Shown in pieces: positions 8,789-17,219 of a stretch of 64,000 nt of DNA (position 1 is the stretch's first letter; each line of letters starts with the position of its first letter). The stretch covers positions 115,778-179,777 of the forward strand of contig NZ_JADKPO010000006.1 of the NCBI RefSeq assembly GCF_015352445.1, read 5' to 3'. The notes below the pieces were generated by a model. The model saw only the letters and a program-made list of their open reading frames with translations. It was not told where the DNA came from and searched no databases. The DNA comes from Nocardioides agariphilus. GTDB lineage: Bacteria > Actinomycetota > Actinomycetes > Propionibacteriales > Nocardioidaceae. Position numbers and translations under genes: made by a program.

Positions 8789-10543
8789 GTGGGACGTGGG
8801 TTCACGCGGGTGCTCCCCGACGCCCTCGTCGCCGTCGTGGTGCTCGTGCTGACCTGGCCGATGTGGACCACAGCCGGCTACGGGCTGGCTCGTGACATGG
8901 TCTTCAGCCCTCGCGCCCCGTGGACGCTCGATGCCATCGGCATGGGCTCCTCGCTGCCTCGTGCGGTGCCGCTCGACGGCGTCCTCGCTGCGGCGACCTC
9001 GGTGGTCGACGGGGCGGTGGTGTTCCGCGTCGCCGTGGCCGGCGTGCTGCTGGCCGCCGGGTGGGGGGCGCACCGGCTTCTCGCCGTCGTCGTCCAGGAG
9101 GTCTCGCCGGCGGCTCGCTGCCTCGTCGGCGTGGCGGCGGTCTGGAACCCCTACGTCGTCGAGCGGCTGGCGCTGGGCCAGTGGGCGTTGCTGGCCACCT
9201 ACGCGGCGATGTGGTGGCTGCTGCCCGTCGTACGGCGGGTGCTCGCGGGGGAGCGTCGGGCCTGGTGGGCGTCGGTCTGCCTGATCCTGGTCGCCTCGCT
9301 GACGCCGACCGGCGGAGCGCTCGTGCTGATGGTCGTCGTCGCCACGCTGGTCGTGGTCGTCGTGCACCGCGACTCGATCGCTCGTGCCGTCAGGCTGCTC
9401 CTCGTCGCGGTGGCGGCCCAGCTGCCGTGGGTGCTGGCCGGTGTGCTCGGCGCTGCTTCGGCTACGAGCGACCCGCTCGGCGTCGAGGTCTTCGCAGCCC
9501 GGGCGGAGCGGCCGGGGGGAGTCTGGCCCAGCCTGTTGACGACTGGCGGAGTGTGGAGCCCGTTCCAGGTGCCCGCCTCGTTGACGTCGTGGGGTGGTCA
9601 CGCCCTGACCGTGCTGGTCGTCGTCGTGCTGCTGGCAGGCGGCGCACGGATGGCTCGCCGCGAGCAAGCGCTCGCGCTGGCCGCGGTGGTCGGGTTCGTG
9701 CTGGCGGGTCTGGCCCACCTGCCCGGGGGCGGTGACGCGCTGGCCTGGGCGGTCGAACACGTCCCCGGCTCGGGCTTGTTGCGCGATGGCCAGAAGTGGC
9801 TGCTGCCCTACGTCGTCGTGGTGGTGTCCTCGGCCGGGATCGCCGTCACCCGGGCAGAGCGTGCCCTTCGTCGGCGGGACTCCGATCTCGGGGCACTCCT
9901 GGTCGGTGCCATGGCACTGCTGCCGGTGGTGCTGGTGCCCGATGCAGCCGGCCGCACCTGGCAGGCTCTCGAGCCCGTCACCTACCCCGACGACCTCACG
10001 CGAGCGGTCGCGGTGCTCGACGACCCGGATGCTGTGGGGGAGGTGGTGACGTTGCCATGGGCCTCCTACCGGGAGTTCTCCTGGGGCAACCCGGTGTCGG
10101 CGGCCGACCCGTTGCCCCGCTGGACCGAGCGACCCACGGTGGTGTCCGACGCCCTGCTGACCGAATCGGGGAGCGTCGCAGGCGAGGACACCCGCGCTCG
10201 CGAGGTGGAGACGGCGCTCGCGCGAACCGACGTGCCGCTGGCCGAGAGTCTGGCCGCGGCGGATGTCGGTTGGGTCCTGGTGTACGCCGACCAGCCGGGG
10301 GCCGCGGAGCTGGACACCAGCGGGCTGACGCCGGTCGTCGACGGGTCGGACGTGCGGCTCTTCCGGGTGCCGGGCGCCGACAGGGAGCCCGAGTCGTCTG
10401 TCGACTCGGCCGGCCCCGTCGCCGTCGCCGCCGTCGCCGCTGTCGACGCGGCGTGGGGAGTGGCGCTGCTGGGAGGCCTGCTCGGCGGCCTCATCGTCGC
10501 GGTGCGAGCCAGACGGCCCAGCCGAGAGGTGACCGACCAGTAG
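8789..10543 (+). CDS. GT-C type integral membrane protein, arabinofuranosyltransferase-like
   Basis: 584 aa with a first membrane helix (ALVAVVVLVLTWPMW), an external loop, and about ten further helices, then a soluble extracytoplasmic tail and a last helix near 545-570. The motif WNPYVVERLALGQWALL and the phrase GLARDMVFSPRAPW resemble the GT-C part of AftD-like proteins. The small DUF2613 gene directly downstream strengthens this, since from memory the same pair (aftD with a tiny membrane protein) occurs in mycobacteria. At 584 aa it is far shorter than mycobacterial AftD (about 1,400 aa), so the carbohydrate-binding C-terminal part is missing. Start GTG behind GGGGAGG. Function inferred. 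Confidence 0.65.
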   Translation: MGRGFTRVLPDALVAVVVLVLTWPMWTTAGYGLARDMVFSPRAPWTLDAIGMGSSLPRAVPLDGVLAAATSVVDGAVVFRVAVAGVLLAAGWGAHRLLAVVVQEVSPAARCLVGVAAVWNPYVVERLALGQWALLATYAAMWWLLPVVRRVLAGERRAWWASVCLILVASLTPTGGALVLMVVVATLVVVVVHRDSIARAVRLLLVAVAAQLPWVLAGVLGAASATSDPLGVEVFAARAERPGGVWPSLLTTGGVWSPFQVPASLTSWGGHALTVLVVVVLLAGGARMARREQALALAAVVGFVLAGLAHLPGGGDALAWAVEHVPGSGLLRDGQKWLLPYVVVVVSSAGIAVTRAERALRRRDSDLGALLVGAMALLPVVLVPDAAGRTWQALEPVTYPDDLTRAVAVLDDPDAVGEVVTLPWASYREFSWGNPVSAADPLPRWTERPTVVSDALLTESGSVAGEDTRAREVETALARTDVPLAESLAAADVGWVLVYADQPGAAELDTSGLTPVVDGSDVRLFRVPGADREPESSVDSAGPVAVAAVAAVDAAWGVALLGGLLGGLIVAVRARRPSREVTDQ

Positions 10544-10605
10544 CCTGGGCTGTTAGGCTGCGTCCCAGGACTCACCAGGAAACACCGAGCTCGAAAGGGA
10601 GCCCG

Positions 10606-10749
10606 ATGCCCAACTTCCTCAGCATCATCATCACGCCGGTGATCGGTGCTGTGCTGGCCTTCTTGGTGACCTTCACCCTCGTGCAGTCGATGAGTGCCTC
10701 GCCCGACCAGAACCCCGCCGAGCAGGCGGCGCTGGTCTACGGCAAGTAG
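10606..10749 (+). CDS. DUF2613-like small membrane protein
   Basis: 47 aa with one transmembrane helix (ITPVIGAVLAFLVTFTLVQSM) and a short polar tail ending in a Tyr-Gly-Lys. The ribosome site GAAAGGGAG lies five bases before the ATG. Size, helix and position next to a GT-C protein match the actinobacterial DUF2613 family of unknown role. Its last 13 bases overlap the 3' end of the convergent glycosyltransferase gene. Confidence 0.75.
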   Translation: MPNFLSIIITPVIGAVLAFLVTFTLVQSMSASPDQNPAEQAALVYGK

Positions 10750-11840
10750 CCGCGGCGCAGCTCCTCCAGCAGCACTTTCTCCAGGCCCGTGGTGGCCTCG
10801 TCCCACGTGAACGTGGCGGCTCGCTCACGTGCGGCCCGACCCAGCGCATCCAGTCGTCGCGGATCGCCCAGCAGCTCGTCGGTGATCTGTCGCAGTGAAG
10901 CCTCGTCGGCGACAAGTGCACCCGTGGTCCCGTCGACCACCGACTCGGCGGTCCCGCCCGCGTTGCGGTAGGCCACGGTCGGGGTGCCTACGGCTGCGGC
11001 CTCGAGCACGGCGATGCCCCAACCCTCCCGCACCGACGGCAGCACCATCAGCCAGGCCTGGCCGAGCAGGTCGGCCTTGGTCTGCTCGTCCACCCGGCCA
11101 TGCCGGACCACGACGCCTTGCAGTCCCCTGCGGGAGATCTCGGCGTCGAGCTCGCCGGCCCACCAGCCGTCCCCCACCAGGTCGAGCACGAGGCCGGGGT
11201 GGCGTTCGCGCAGCTCGTCGGTGAGTGCGATGGCCTGCTCGATGCGCTTGTGCGGGACCAGTCGCGCCAGCACGCAGAGTCGAGGGGTTGCCGACCGGGG
11301 CAGCCGGGGTGCGGGCAGCGATGGGGTGCCGTTGCGGACCACCTCGACCCGGCGCAGCCCCAACGCGTGCAGGTCTCGCCGGCTGGCCTCCGAGACCGTG
11401 ACGAAGGGGATGGCCCGGTAGAGCCAGGGCACCACCCGCGACTCGACGTACCACCCCAGGCGACCACCCCACCCGGGGTAGATGATCCGCCACTGCTCGC
11501 GGTGCACGTGGTGCACCAGGGCGACCAGGCCCCGTCGGCGTACGAGGGGTGTCGCGAACGGCAGCCCGTTGATCACGTCGACCACCGCGTCCGTACGGCG
11601 GCCGGCGCGGGAGAGCAGGTAGGCAAGGCCGTGCACGTAGACGGTGAGACGGCCGCCCCGTCGCAGCACCCGGAAGCCACCCGTCACCGACACGTCGGCC
11701 GCGCCGTCGTGGCTCGCGCACAACACGGTCACGTCGTGACCACGGGCCGCCAGGCCGGCCGCCACCTGCTCGACGTACACCTCCGACCCGCCGCCGTCGG
11801 GGTGGGAGGTGTCGCGCCAGGAGAGGAACAGGACCCGCAT
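10737..11840 (-). CDS. Glycosyltransferase family 4
   Basis: 367-aa retaining glycosyltransferase of GT-B fold. The N-terminal glycine-rich acceptor loop is HPDGGGSEVYVEQVAAGLAARGH (13-35). The donor domain holds LARLVPHKRIEQAI (191-204) and the E-x7-E motif from Glu272 to Glu280 in REGWGIAVLEAAA. It transfers a nucleotide-activated sugar in the cytoplasm. The ATG lies eight bases after the stop of the large membrane protein upstream, indicating an operon 15471 to 10737. The sugar and acceptor are not identifiable. Confidence 0.9.
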   Translation of the reverse strand: MRVLFLSWRDTSHPDGGGSEVYVEQVAAGLAARGHDVTVLCASHDGAADVSVTGGFRVLRRGGRLTVYVHGLAYLLSRAGRRTDAVVDVINGLPFATPLVRRRGLVALVHHVHREQWRIIYPGWGGRLGWYVESRVVPWLYRAIPFVTVSEASRRDLHALGLRRVEVVRNGTPSLPAPRLPRSATPRLCVLARLVPHKRIEQAIALTDELRERHPGLVLDLVGDGWWAGELDAEISRRGLQGVVVRHGRVDEQTKADLLGQAWLMVLPSVREGWGIAVLEAAAVGTPTVAYRNAGGTAESVVDGTTGALVADEASLRQITDELLGDPRRLDALGRAARERAATFTWDEATTGLEKVLLEELRRGYLP

Positions 11841-11848
11841 GGCGCGCG

Positions 11849-14002
11849 TCAATCCCGCGCCAGGTTGTGGTCGACCAGGCGCGCGCACAGGGGCGGGGTC
11901 AGGCCCTCGGCAGGCTTGATCCTCAGTCGCGAGCCGGGCAGCGTGACCGCCTGGTCGTAGACCGGCTCGACCCAGCCGATGCGTGAGACCCAGTCGGCGT
12001 ACCACTCCTGGAGCGGCACATACCCGACGAAGCCGCCAGGGGTGGAGCTGACCTCCAGGTAGCCGATCGTGGGGTCGGTGCGCAGGCCCACGCGGACGTC
12101 CTCGCCGGGGTACGGACGAAAGAGGGGGCCGTAGTAGACACCGGTCTCGTTGCGGATGCCGACCTGGGCGCTGCCGTCGTCGAAGGTCTGCAGGAACACC
12201 TGACGGGTCGCCTTGCCGTGTACGACGAACAGGTCGACCGACTCCCGGGCCGACGAGCTCGGGAGCCCGACCGAGACCAGGTTGCTGCGCTCCTCGACCA
12301 CGATCCACGGCTCGTAGGTGTCGCCGGTGTTGAGGTAGAGGCCGTCACAAGCGCCGCGGACGTGCAACTGGTCGGCACTGCCGCCCCGGGGCAGGTGGTC
12401 GGAGCGACTGATCAAGGCAGCGAACGAGCTGCCGGGGCCGCCACTGAGCCGGCTCTGCAGATCCAGGTAGCGCTCCAGCGCCGGGCCTCGGTGCGTGGTC
12501 GCGGCGGCCGCGAAGCCGGTGGCCGTCTCGGCCGCCATGGAGAACAGACCCCCCGCCGTGATCAGCGCTGCCAGGGCTGCGGTGACGGCGCGGGAGCGCC
12601 GGGCCAGCGGAGCCACGACCGCCCACAGCGTGATCGTGGACCCCACCACGAGCGCGGGCACGAACTCGCTGGTGTAGCGGAACGCGAGGTATCCGTAGGC
12701 CATCACGCCGCCGGTCATGAACACGGTGGCCACCACGGCAGGCCGCAGGGCCCGCACACCCTGACCGTCGTCTCCGTCCCGTCCCCGGTGGTCGAGGTGG
12801 CGCGGTCGCGTGCGCCGCAGCACCGTCGGCAAGGCGGCGAGCGCCATCAGCAGCCACAGCGGCATGAATGCGGTCACGCTGCCCGTGCGGTAGGCCTGGT
12901 CGATGACCGCGCCCCCGACGCCGTGGGCGTTGTGGCCGGGCAGCGTGATCCACGGGAAGTAGTCGACGAACCGGATGCTGCGCGGGTCGAAGTAGGTCAC
13001 CAACGACGTGGGGAAGAACAGCGGTCCGGTGATGGTGCCGCCGTTGGCCTCGAGTGCGAACCGACGGTGCTGGTTGAGAGTCGTCCAGACCTGGTCCTGC
13101 AGGGGGAACAGGTAGGGATGGCCGAACTTCACCATGTTGTAGGCGATCCCGACGGCGAGCGGCAGTGCCCCGGCAACGAGTACCAGGGGTGCGAGTCGGC
13201 GCCGGCCGGCGAACGACCGGCCGCGAAACATCCACCCCGCGAGCGCGATGGTGCCGAGGCAGACGCCCCAGCCACCGGTGGTGCGCGTCAGCACGGCGCA
13301 CAGCGCGACCAGTCCCAGCCACGCGACACCCCGCACCGTCGGCCGGATGCCGAGCCGGACCAGCCAGTAGGCAGCGGCGACGACCAGGGCGGTCTGCCAG
13401 AGGTACACCTCGTGGTAGACCCACGGCAACGCAGCGTCGAAGGTCAGCGTGGTGCCACCGGTGACACCGGCCAAGAAGATGCCCGCGAGCACGGACTCGC
13501 GGGTGGAGACCGGGGTGTCGCCGAGGATCGCGCTCCTGACCAGCCAGACAAGGCGGGTGGTGAAGACCGCGAAGACGACGAACGCCACCAGCATCGACAC
13601 CACGGTCATCTGGCCGACGAAGTCGTCGGTGACGAGGAGGACCGGGATGCGCAGGATCGCGGGGAACGGACCGAAGTACATGTAGGTCTTGCCGTCGATC
13701 AGGAACCCCTCGATGCCCATCACGTAGGCGGGCACGTCGATGCGGCCGTCGAGGAAGGCGTTGCCCTGCGCCTCGAAGAAGTTGGCGCCGTAGCCGAGCG
13801 CCACAGCCTGTCGCCCGAGGTCGGTGCCGAAGTCGAGCAGCATCAGCACGAAGACGAGCCCGCCGCTCAAGGGTCCGGCGAGCGATGGGACGACGACCCG
13901 GCGCGGCGGCCGTGGCGGGGTGGGGCTCGCAGCCGACGGGTCGGGCTCGTGCGGCTCCGCGGGCTGCGGAGGGGTCTGGACCGGGGCGATGGAGGTGTTC
14001 AA
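11849..14002 (-). CDS. Large polytopic membrane protein, GT-C-like, in glycan operon
   Basis: About 717 aa if translation begins at the TTG at 14002, the only usable start between the upstream gene's stop (14029) and the first membrane helix. A Pro-rich cytoplasmic N-terminus is followed by about 11 helices. An acidic patch after helix 1 (DLGRQAVALGYGANFFEAQGN) and an aromatic loop (YMYFGPFPAILRIP) resemble GT-C glycosyltransferases. The last 200 residues are soluble and extracytoplasmic, rich in beta strands. It sits between a GT2-methyltransferase fusion and a GT4, so a role in transferring a lipid-linked sugar is likely but unproven. No named family recognised with certainty. Confidence 0.7.
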   Translation of the reverse strand: MNTSIAPVQTPPQPAEPHEPDPSAASPTPPRPPRRVVVPSLAGPLSGGLVFVLMLLDFGTDLGRQAVALGYGANFFEAQGNAFLDGRIDVPAYVMGIEGFLIDGKTYMYFGPFPAILRIPVLLVTDDFVGQMTVVSMLVAFVVFAVFTTRLVWLVRSAILGDTPVSTRESVLAGIFLAGVTGGTTLTFDAALPWVYHEVYLWQTALVVAAAYWLVRLGIRPTVRGVAWLGLVALCAVLTRTTGGWGVCLGTIALAGWMFRGRSFAGRRRLAPLVLVAGALPLAVGIAYNMVKFGHPYLFPLQDQVWTTLNQHRRFALEANGGTITGPLFFPTSLVTYFDPRSIRFVDYFPWITLPGHNAHGVGGAVIDQAYRTGSVTAFMPLWLLMALAALPTVLRRTRPRHLDHRGRDGDDGQGVRALRPAVVATVFMTGGVMAYGYLAFRYTSEFVPALVVGSTITLWAVVAPLARRSRAVTAALAALITAGGLFSMAAETATGFAAAATTHRGPALERYLDLQSRLSGGPGSSFAALISRSDHLPRGGSADQLHVRGACDGLYLNTGDTYEPWIVVEERSNLVSVGLPSSSARESVDLFVVHGKATRQVFLQTFDDGSAQVGIRNETGVYYGPLFRPYPGEDVRVGLRTDPTIGYLEVSSTPGGFVGYVPLQEWYADWVSRIGWVEPVYDQAVTLPGSRLRIKPAEGLTPPLCARLVDHNLARD

Positions 14003-14028
14003 GACGATGGCGAGCTGACGGACCAGGC

Positions 14029-15471
14029 TCAGATGGGCTGGAGCCGGTAGAGGAACTGGTAGCCGAACATCGTCGGCCACGCAGCAGTGGCCACGCGGTC
14101 GACCCTGGCGGCACGACGAGCGGTCCGGGACACGAAGGTCTCGCCTCCGCGGTCGAGCACGTCGACGGGGGAGCCCACGACATCGCGCTCGGCGATGTGG
14201 AGCCCGCACTCGTTCACCAGGCGCTCGAAGGTGCGGCGGGTGAAGAAGCGGACGTGGGTGTGGTCGAGCGGACCGCGCTGGTCGTAGTCGAAGCGGCCCA
14301 GCGCGACTTTGCCGCGGGGATACCAGTGACCGAAGTTGGGCACCGACACCAGGACCTGCCCCCCGGGGGAGAGATGGTCACGTAGGTCCTTCAGGAGAGT
14401 CGCGGGGTCGACGACGTGCTCGAGGATGTCGCCGGCCACGATGACGTCGTACGACGCGGTGCCGGCCGGCAGCCCCCGGCTGACGTCGGCCTCGACGAAT
14501 CCGTCGAGCCGCTCGCCGACACCCTCGTGCTTGACCAGGTCGACGCCGTCGACGCGGTGGCCCTGGGCCCGCACCAGGGCACCGAACTGACCGTCGGAGC
14601 ACCCGACGTCGAGCACGGTGGTGCCCGGCGCGAGGCGGGAGGTCCAGCGGAGCAGCACGCCGTGGGAGGAGTGCGCCGACGGCTTGAGCTCATAGGCCTC
14701 GCTGTCGGCGCCGGTCGAGCCGGCAGCCAGTCCGGACGGCCCGGTGCCGAAGCCCATCCGCCGAGCCTTGTAGCGCACCACGTCGGCGGTCACATCCTTG
14801 GCATATTTCATCCCGTTGACGTGGCAGATCTCGTCGCCGTAGTAGGTCGGGATCGGCACCTCGGCGATGCGCTTGCCCGCGCCATGAAGGCCCAAGATGA
14901 TCTCGGTGTCGAAGTCGAAGCCGTTGCTGAACCCGTCGAGGTCGACGTCGGTGAGGGCATCGACGCGGTAGGCCCGGTAGCCGCTGTGCCACTCGGTGAG
15001 CTCCAGGCCGATGACGCGGTTCTGGAAGGTCGACAAGATGCGGTTGCCGACGTACTTGTACAGCGGCATGCCGCCTGCTCGCGCCTTGCCGCGCTCCATC
15101 ATCCGCGAGCCGAAGACGGCCTCGGCGTCGCCGCGCTCGAGCGGGGCCACGAGGCTCTCGATGACCTCGGGGGCGTACTGCCCGTCACCGTGGAGCAGCA
15201 CCACGACGTCGAGCCCGTGCTCGATGGCCCAGTGGTAGCCGGCCTTCTGGTTGCCGCCGTACCCGAGGTTGTGCGGGTGCTTGATGACCGTCAGCGGCAG
15301 TCGCGAGCTGGCCAGGTAGGCGAGCGCCACGTCGTAGGTGCCGTCGGCGCTGGCGTCGTCGCACACCAGCACGTGCTCGACGCGCCCGGCGAACGCGGGT
15401 GGGAGTCGGTCGAGGGTCTGGGCGAGCGTCGAGGCTGCGTTGTAGGCGACGACGAGCACACCGATGCGCAT
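14029..15471 (-). CDS. Fused GT2 glycosyltransferase / SAM methyltransferase
   Basis: 480-aa two-domain protein. Residues 1-230 form a GT2 domain (VLVVAYNAASTL, CDDASADGT at 38-45, the LLHGDGQY acidic motif near 92-99, and a SGYRAYRV acceptor-side motif). Residues 265-470 form a class I methyltransferase with VLDVGCSDGQFG (286-297), VIVAGDILEHV and GGQVLVSVPNFGHW. It probably adds a sugar and methylates the same glycan, or acts on a polyprenyl carrier. The ATG is preceded by GGGGAGG. A minus-strand TAAGAT box at 15533-15528 suggests a leader of about 50 bases. It heads the operon running down to 10737. Confidence 0.9.
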   Translation of the reverse strand: MRIGVLVVAYNAASTLAQTLDRLPPAFAGRVEHVLVCDDASADGTYDVALAYLASSRLPLTVIKHPHNLGYGGNQKAGYHWAIEHGLDVVVLLHGDGQYAPEVIESLVAPLERGDAEAVFGSRMMERGKARAGGMPLYKYVGNRILSTFQNRVIGLELTEWHSGYRAYRVDALTDVDLDGFSNGFDFDTEIILGLHGAGKRIAEVPIPTYYGDEICHVNGMKYAKDVTADVVRYKARRMGFGTGPSGLAAGSTGADSEAYELKPSAHSSHGVLLRWTSRLAPGTTVLDVGCSDGQFGALVRAQGHRVDGVDLVKHEGVGERLDGFVEADVSRGLPAGTASYDVIVAGDILEHVVDPATLLKDLRDHLSPGGQVLVSVPNFGHWYPRGKVALGRFDYDQRGPLDHTHVRFFTRRTFERLVNECGLHIAERDVVGSPVDVLDRGGETFVSRTARRAARVDRVATAAWPTMFGYQFLYRLQPI

Positions 15472-15527
15472 CTTCCGCCTCCCCAGGTTCGCGCCAAGTT
15501 ACCGACCAGTCACATGTCGGTCGCCGC

Positions 15528-15571
15528 ATCTTAGGCCACCACTGTCCCAAGTCGTGCTCTGGCACGATAGG
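15528..15571. promoter_or_regulatory. Divergent promoter region
   Basis: TAAGAT on the minus strand (15533-15528) serves the glycosyltransferase-methyltransferase fusion. GATAGG on the plus strand (15566-15571) is the likely -10 box of the hydroxylase gene at 15616. The 144-base gap holds no gene. Confidence 0.45.
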
Positions 15572-15615
15572 GCCGCACCAGACCAGTCCCCACCCCGGAA
15601 GCGACGGTCAGAGAC

Positions 15616-16479
15616 ATGTCGGACGACGACACCCTGCAGGCCACCACCGTCGACTACGACCGGCTCGATCGCGACCTGCCGCAGCTACGGGCGTCCTACG
15701 CCGTCGCGACGCCCTTCCCGCACGTGGTCATCGACGGCGTGCTGGTGCCTGAGGTCTTCGAGCGGGCGGCCGAGGAGTTCCCAGCCATGCGGGACGAGAG
15801 CTGGAACGGCTACCTCCACGTCAACGAGACGAAGTACTCCAACACCTCGCCCGACACGTGGGGTCCCACGCTGCAGGCGGTGGCGCGTGAGTTCTGCTCG
15901 CCGCGGTTCGTCTCGTACCTCACGCGGCTCACCGGGATCGAGGAGCTGATCCCCGACTGGACGATGGACGGCGGGGGACTGCACCAGACTCTGCGTGGCG
16001 GACACCTCAACATCCATGCCGACTTCTCCACGCACCACACCCACGAGAACTGGGCGCGGCGAGTCAACATCCTGCTCTACCTCAATCGTGAGTGGCACGA
16101 CGAGTGGGGCGGCCGGCTGGAGCTGTGGGACAAGGAGATGACCGCCTGCCAGGCCCGAGTCACCCCGGCCGGCAACCGGATGCTGGTCTTCACCACCTCC
16201 GACGACAGCTTCCACGGTCACCCCGACGGGCTGACCTGTCCCGACGACATGGCCCGGCGCTCGATGGCGCTCTACTACTTCACCGAGGAGGACCACGTCG
16301 TCCGGCGGTCCACCAACTACCGCGCCCGTCCAGAGGACGGGTGGCGCAGGATCGCGATCGGGGCCGACCGGGTCGCGCTCGACTTCTACGACCGCGCCAA
16401 GCGCCGCCTCGGCATCTCCGACGAGAAGGTGCAGTCGGCCCTGGCCCGCCTGCACCGCGTGCGCCGCAAGCGGGGGTAG
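15616..16479 (+). CDS. 2-oxoglutarate/Fe(II)-dependent oxygenase, prolyl-hydroxylase-like
   Basis: 287 aa of the double-stranded beta-helix fold. Iron ligands are the HxD pair His134-Ala-Asp136 (NIHADFSTHH) and a distal histidine, most likely His200 in SFHGHPDG. Arg214 or Arg215 (RRSMALYYF) would bind 2-oxoglutarate. This spacing and the phrase LLYLNREWHDEWGGRLELWD match the 2OG-FeII_Oxy_3 (P4H-like) group that in bacteria often lies in polysaccharide clusters. It could hydroxylate a protein, sugar or lipid; the surrounding glycan genes favour an envelope substrate. No strong ribosome site is visible upstream. Confidence 0.88.
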   Translation: MSDDDTLQATTVDYDRLDRDLPQLRASYAVATPFPHVVIDGVLVPEVFERAAEEFPAMRDESWNGYLHVNETKYSNTSPDTWGPTLQAVAREFCSPRFVSYLTRLTGIEELIPDWTMDGGGLHQTLRGGHLNIHADFSTHHTHENWARRVNILLYLNREWHDEWGGRLELWDKEMTACQARVTPAGNRMLVFTTSDDSFHGHPDGLTCPDDMARRSMALYYFTEEDHVVRRSTNYRARPEDGWRRIAIGADRVALDFYDRAKRRLGISDEKVQSALARLHRVRRKRG

Positions 16480-16496
16480 TCGCGGGAGTCCGCTGC

Positions 16497-17219
16497 TCAG
16501 CCGACCGGGGTGAGTAGGCAGAAGGGATGCCCGTGCGGGTCGGCGTACACCCGCCAGTTCTCCCCGACGCCCGGCAGCCTGGTCGCGCCCAGTGCGAGGG
16601 CCGCCTCCTCCGCCGCATCGGCGTCGGCGCCGATCATGACGTCGAGGTGCAGCTGCTGGGGTCGGGTCGGGTCGGGCCACTGTGGCGACTGGTACTGCGC
16701 GACCTGCTGGAACATGACCCTCGGCTGGCCCTCCCTCCCGAGCAGCACACCGTCGGGTCCCTCGTAGCCCACTTCCAGCCCGAGCAGGCCGGAGTAGAAG
16801 CGGGCCAGGGCCGGCGGGTCACCGGTGTCGACGATCACCCCGGACACCCCAGGGCGCTCGACCTGGCCCCGGCTCAGGCAGAACGGGTGGCCGGCCGGGT
16901 CGGCCAGCACGTGCCAGCTCTCACCGTCGCGCAGTCGGGTGGCCCCGTGGAGCTCGGCGAGCTCGGCGGCCGCGTCGATGTCGGCGACCTGGAAGTCCAC
17001 GTGCATCTGCTGCGGGTGAGCGGGGTCCGGCCACTGCGGTGCCACGTGGTCGAGCGCGCGCTGCACGCCGAACCGCCAGCCGTCGGGAGAGGTGAGCGTG
17101 ACCCACTCGTCGTCGGCGTAGTGCTGGGTGAGCCCGGCCACTGCGACGTAGAAGTCGGCCAGGCCCTGGATGTCGGCCGCGTCCCAGACGACGGTCTTGA
17201 GCTGCCCCACCGCACTCAT
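16497..17219 (-). CDS. VOC superfamily protein with two glyoxalase-like domains
   Basis: 240 aa made of two related vicinal-oxygen-chelate modules (about 5-118 and 122-238), each ending in a DP(A/H)GHPFCL motif and each with a PQQ(M/L)H(V/L)D strand carrying a candidate metal His. This matches the glyoxalase_6 group of unknown substrate. The start ATG overlaps the upstream acyltransferase stop as ATGA, so the two are co-translated, although the functional link is not obvious. Confidence 0.88.
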   Translation of the reverse strand: MSAVGQLKTVVWDAADIQGLADFYVAVAGLTQHYADDEWVTLTSPDGWRFGVQRALDHVAPQWPDPAHPQQMHVDFQVADIDAAAELAELHGATRLRDGESWHVLADPAGHPFCLSRGQVERPGVSGVIVDTGDPPALARFYSGLLGLEVGYEGPDGVLLGREGQPRVMFQQVAQYQSPQWPDPTRPQQLHLDVMIGADADAAEEAALALGATRLPGVGENWRVYADPHGHPFCLLTPVG

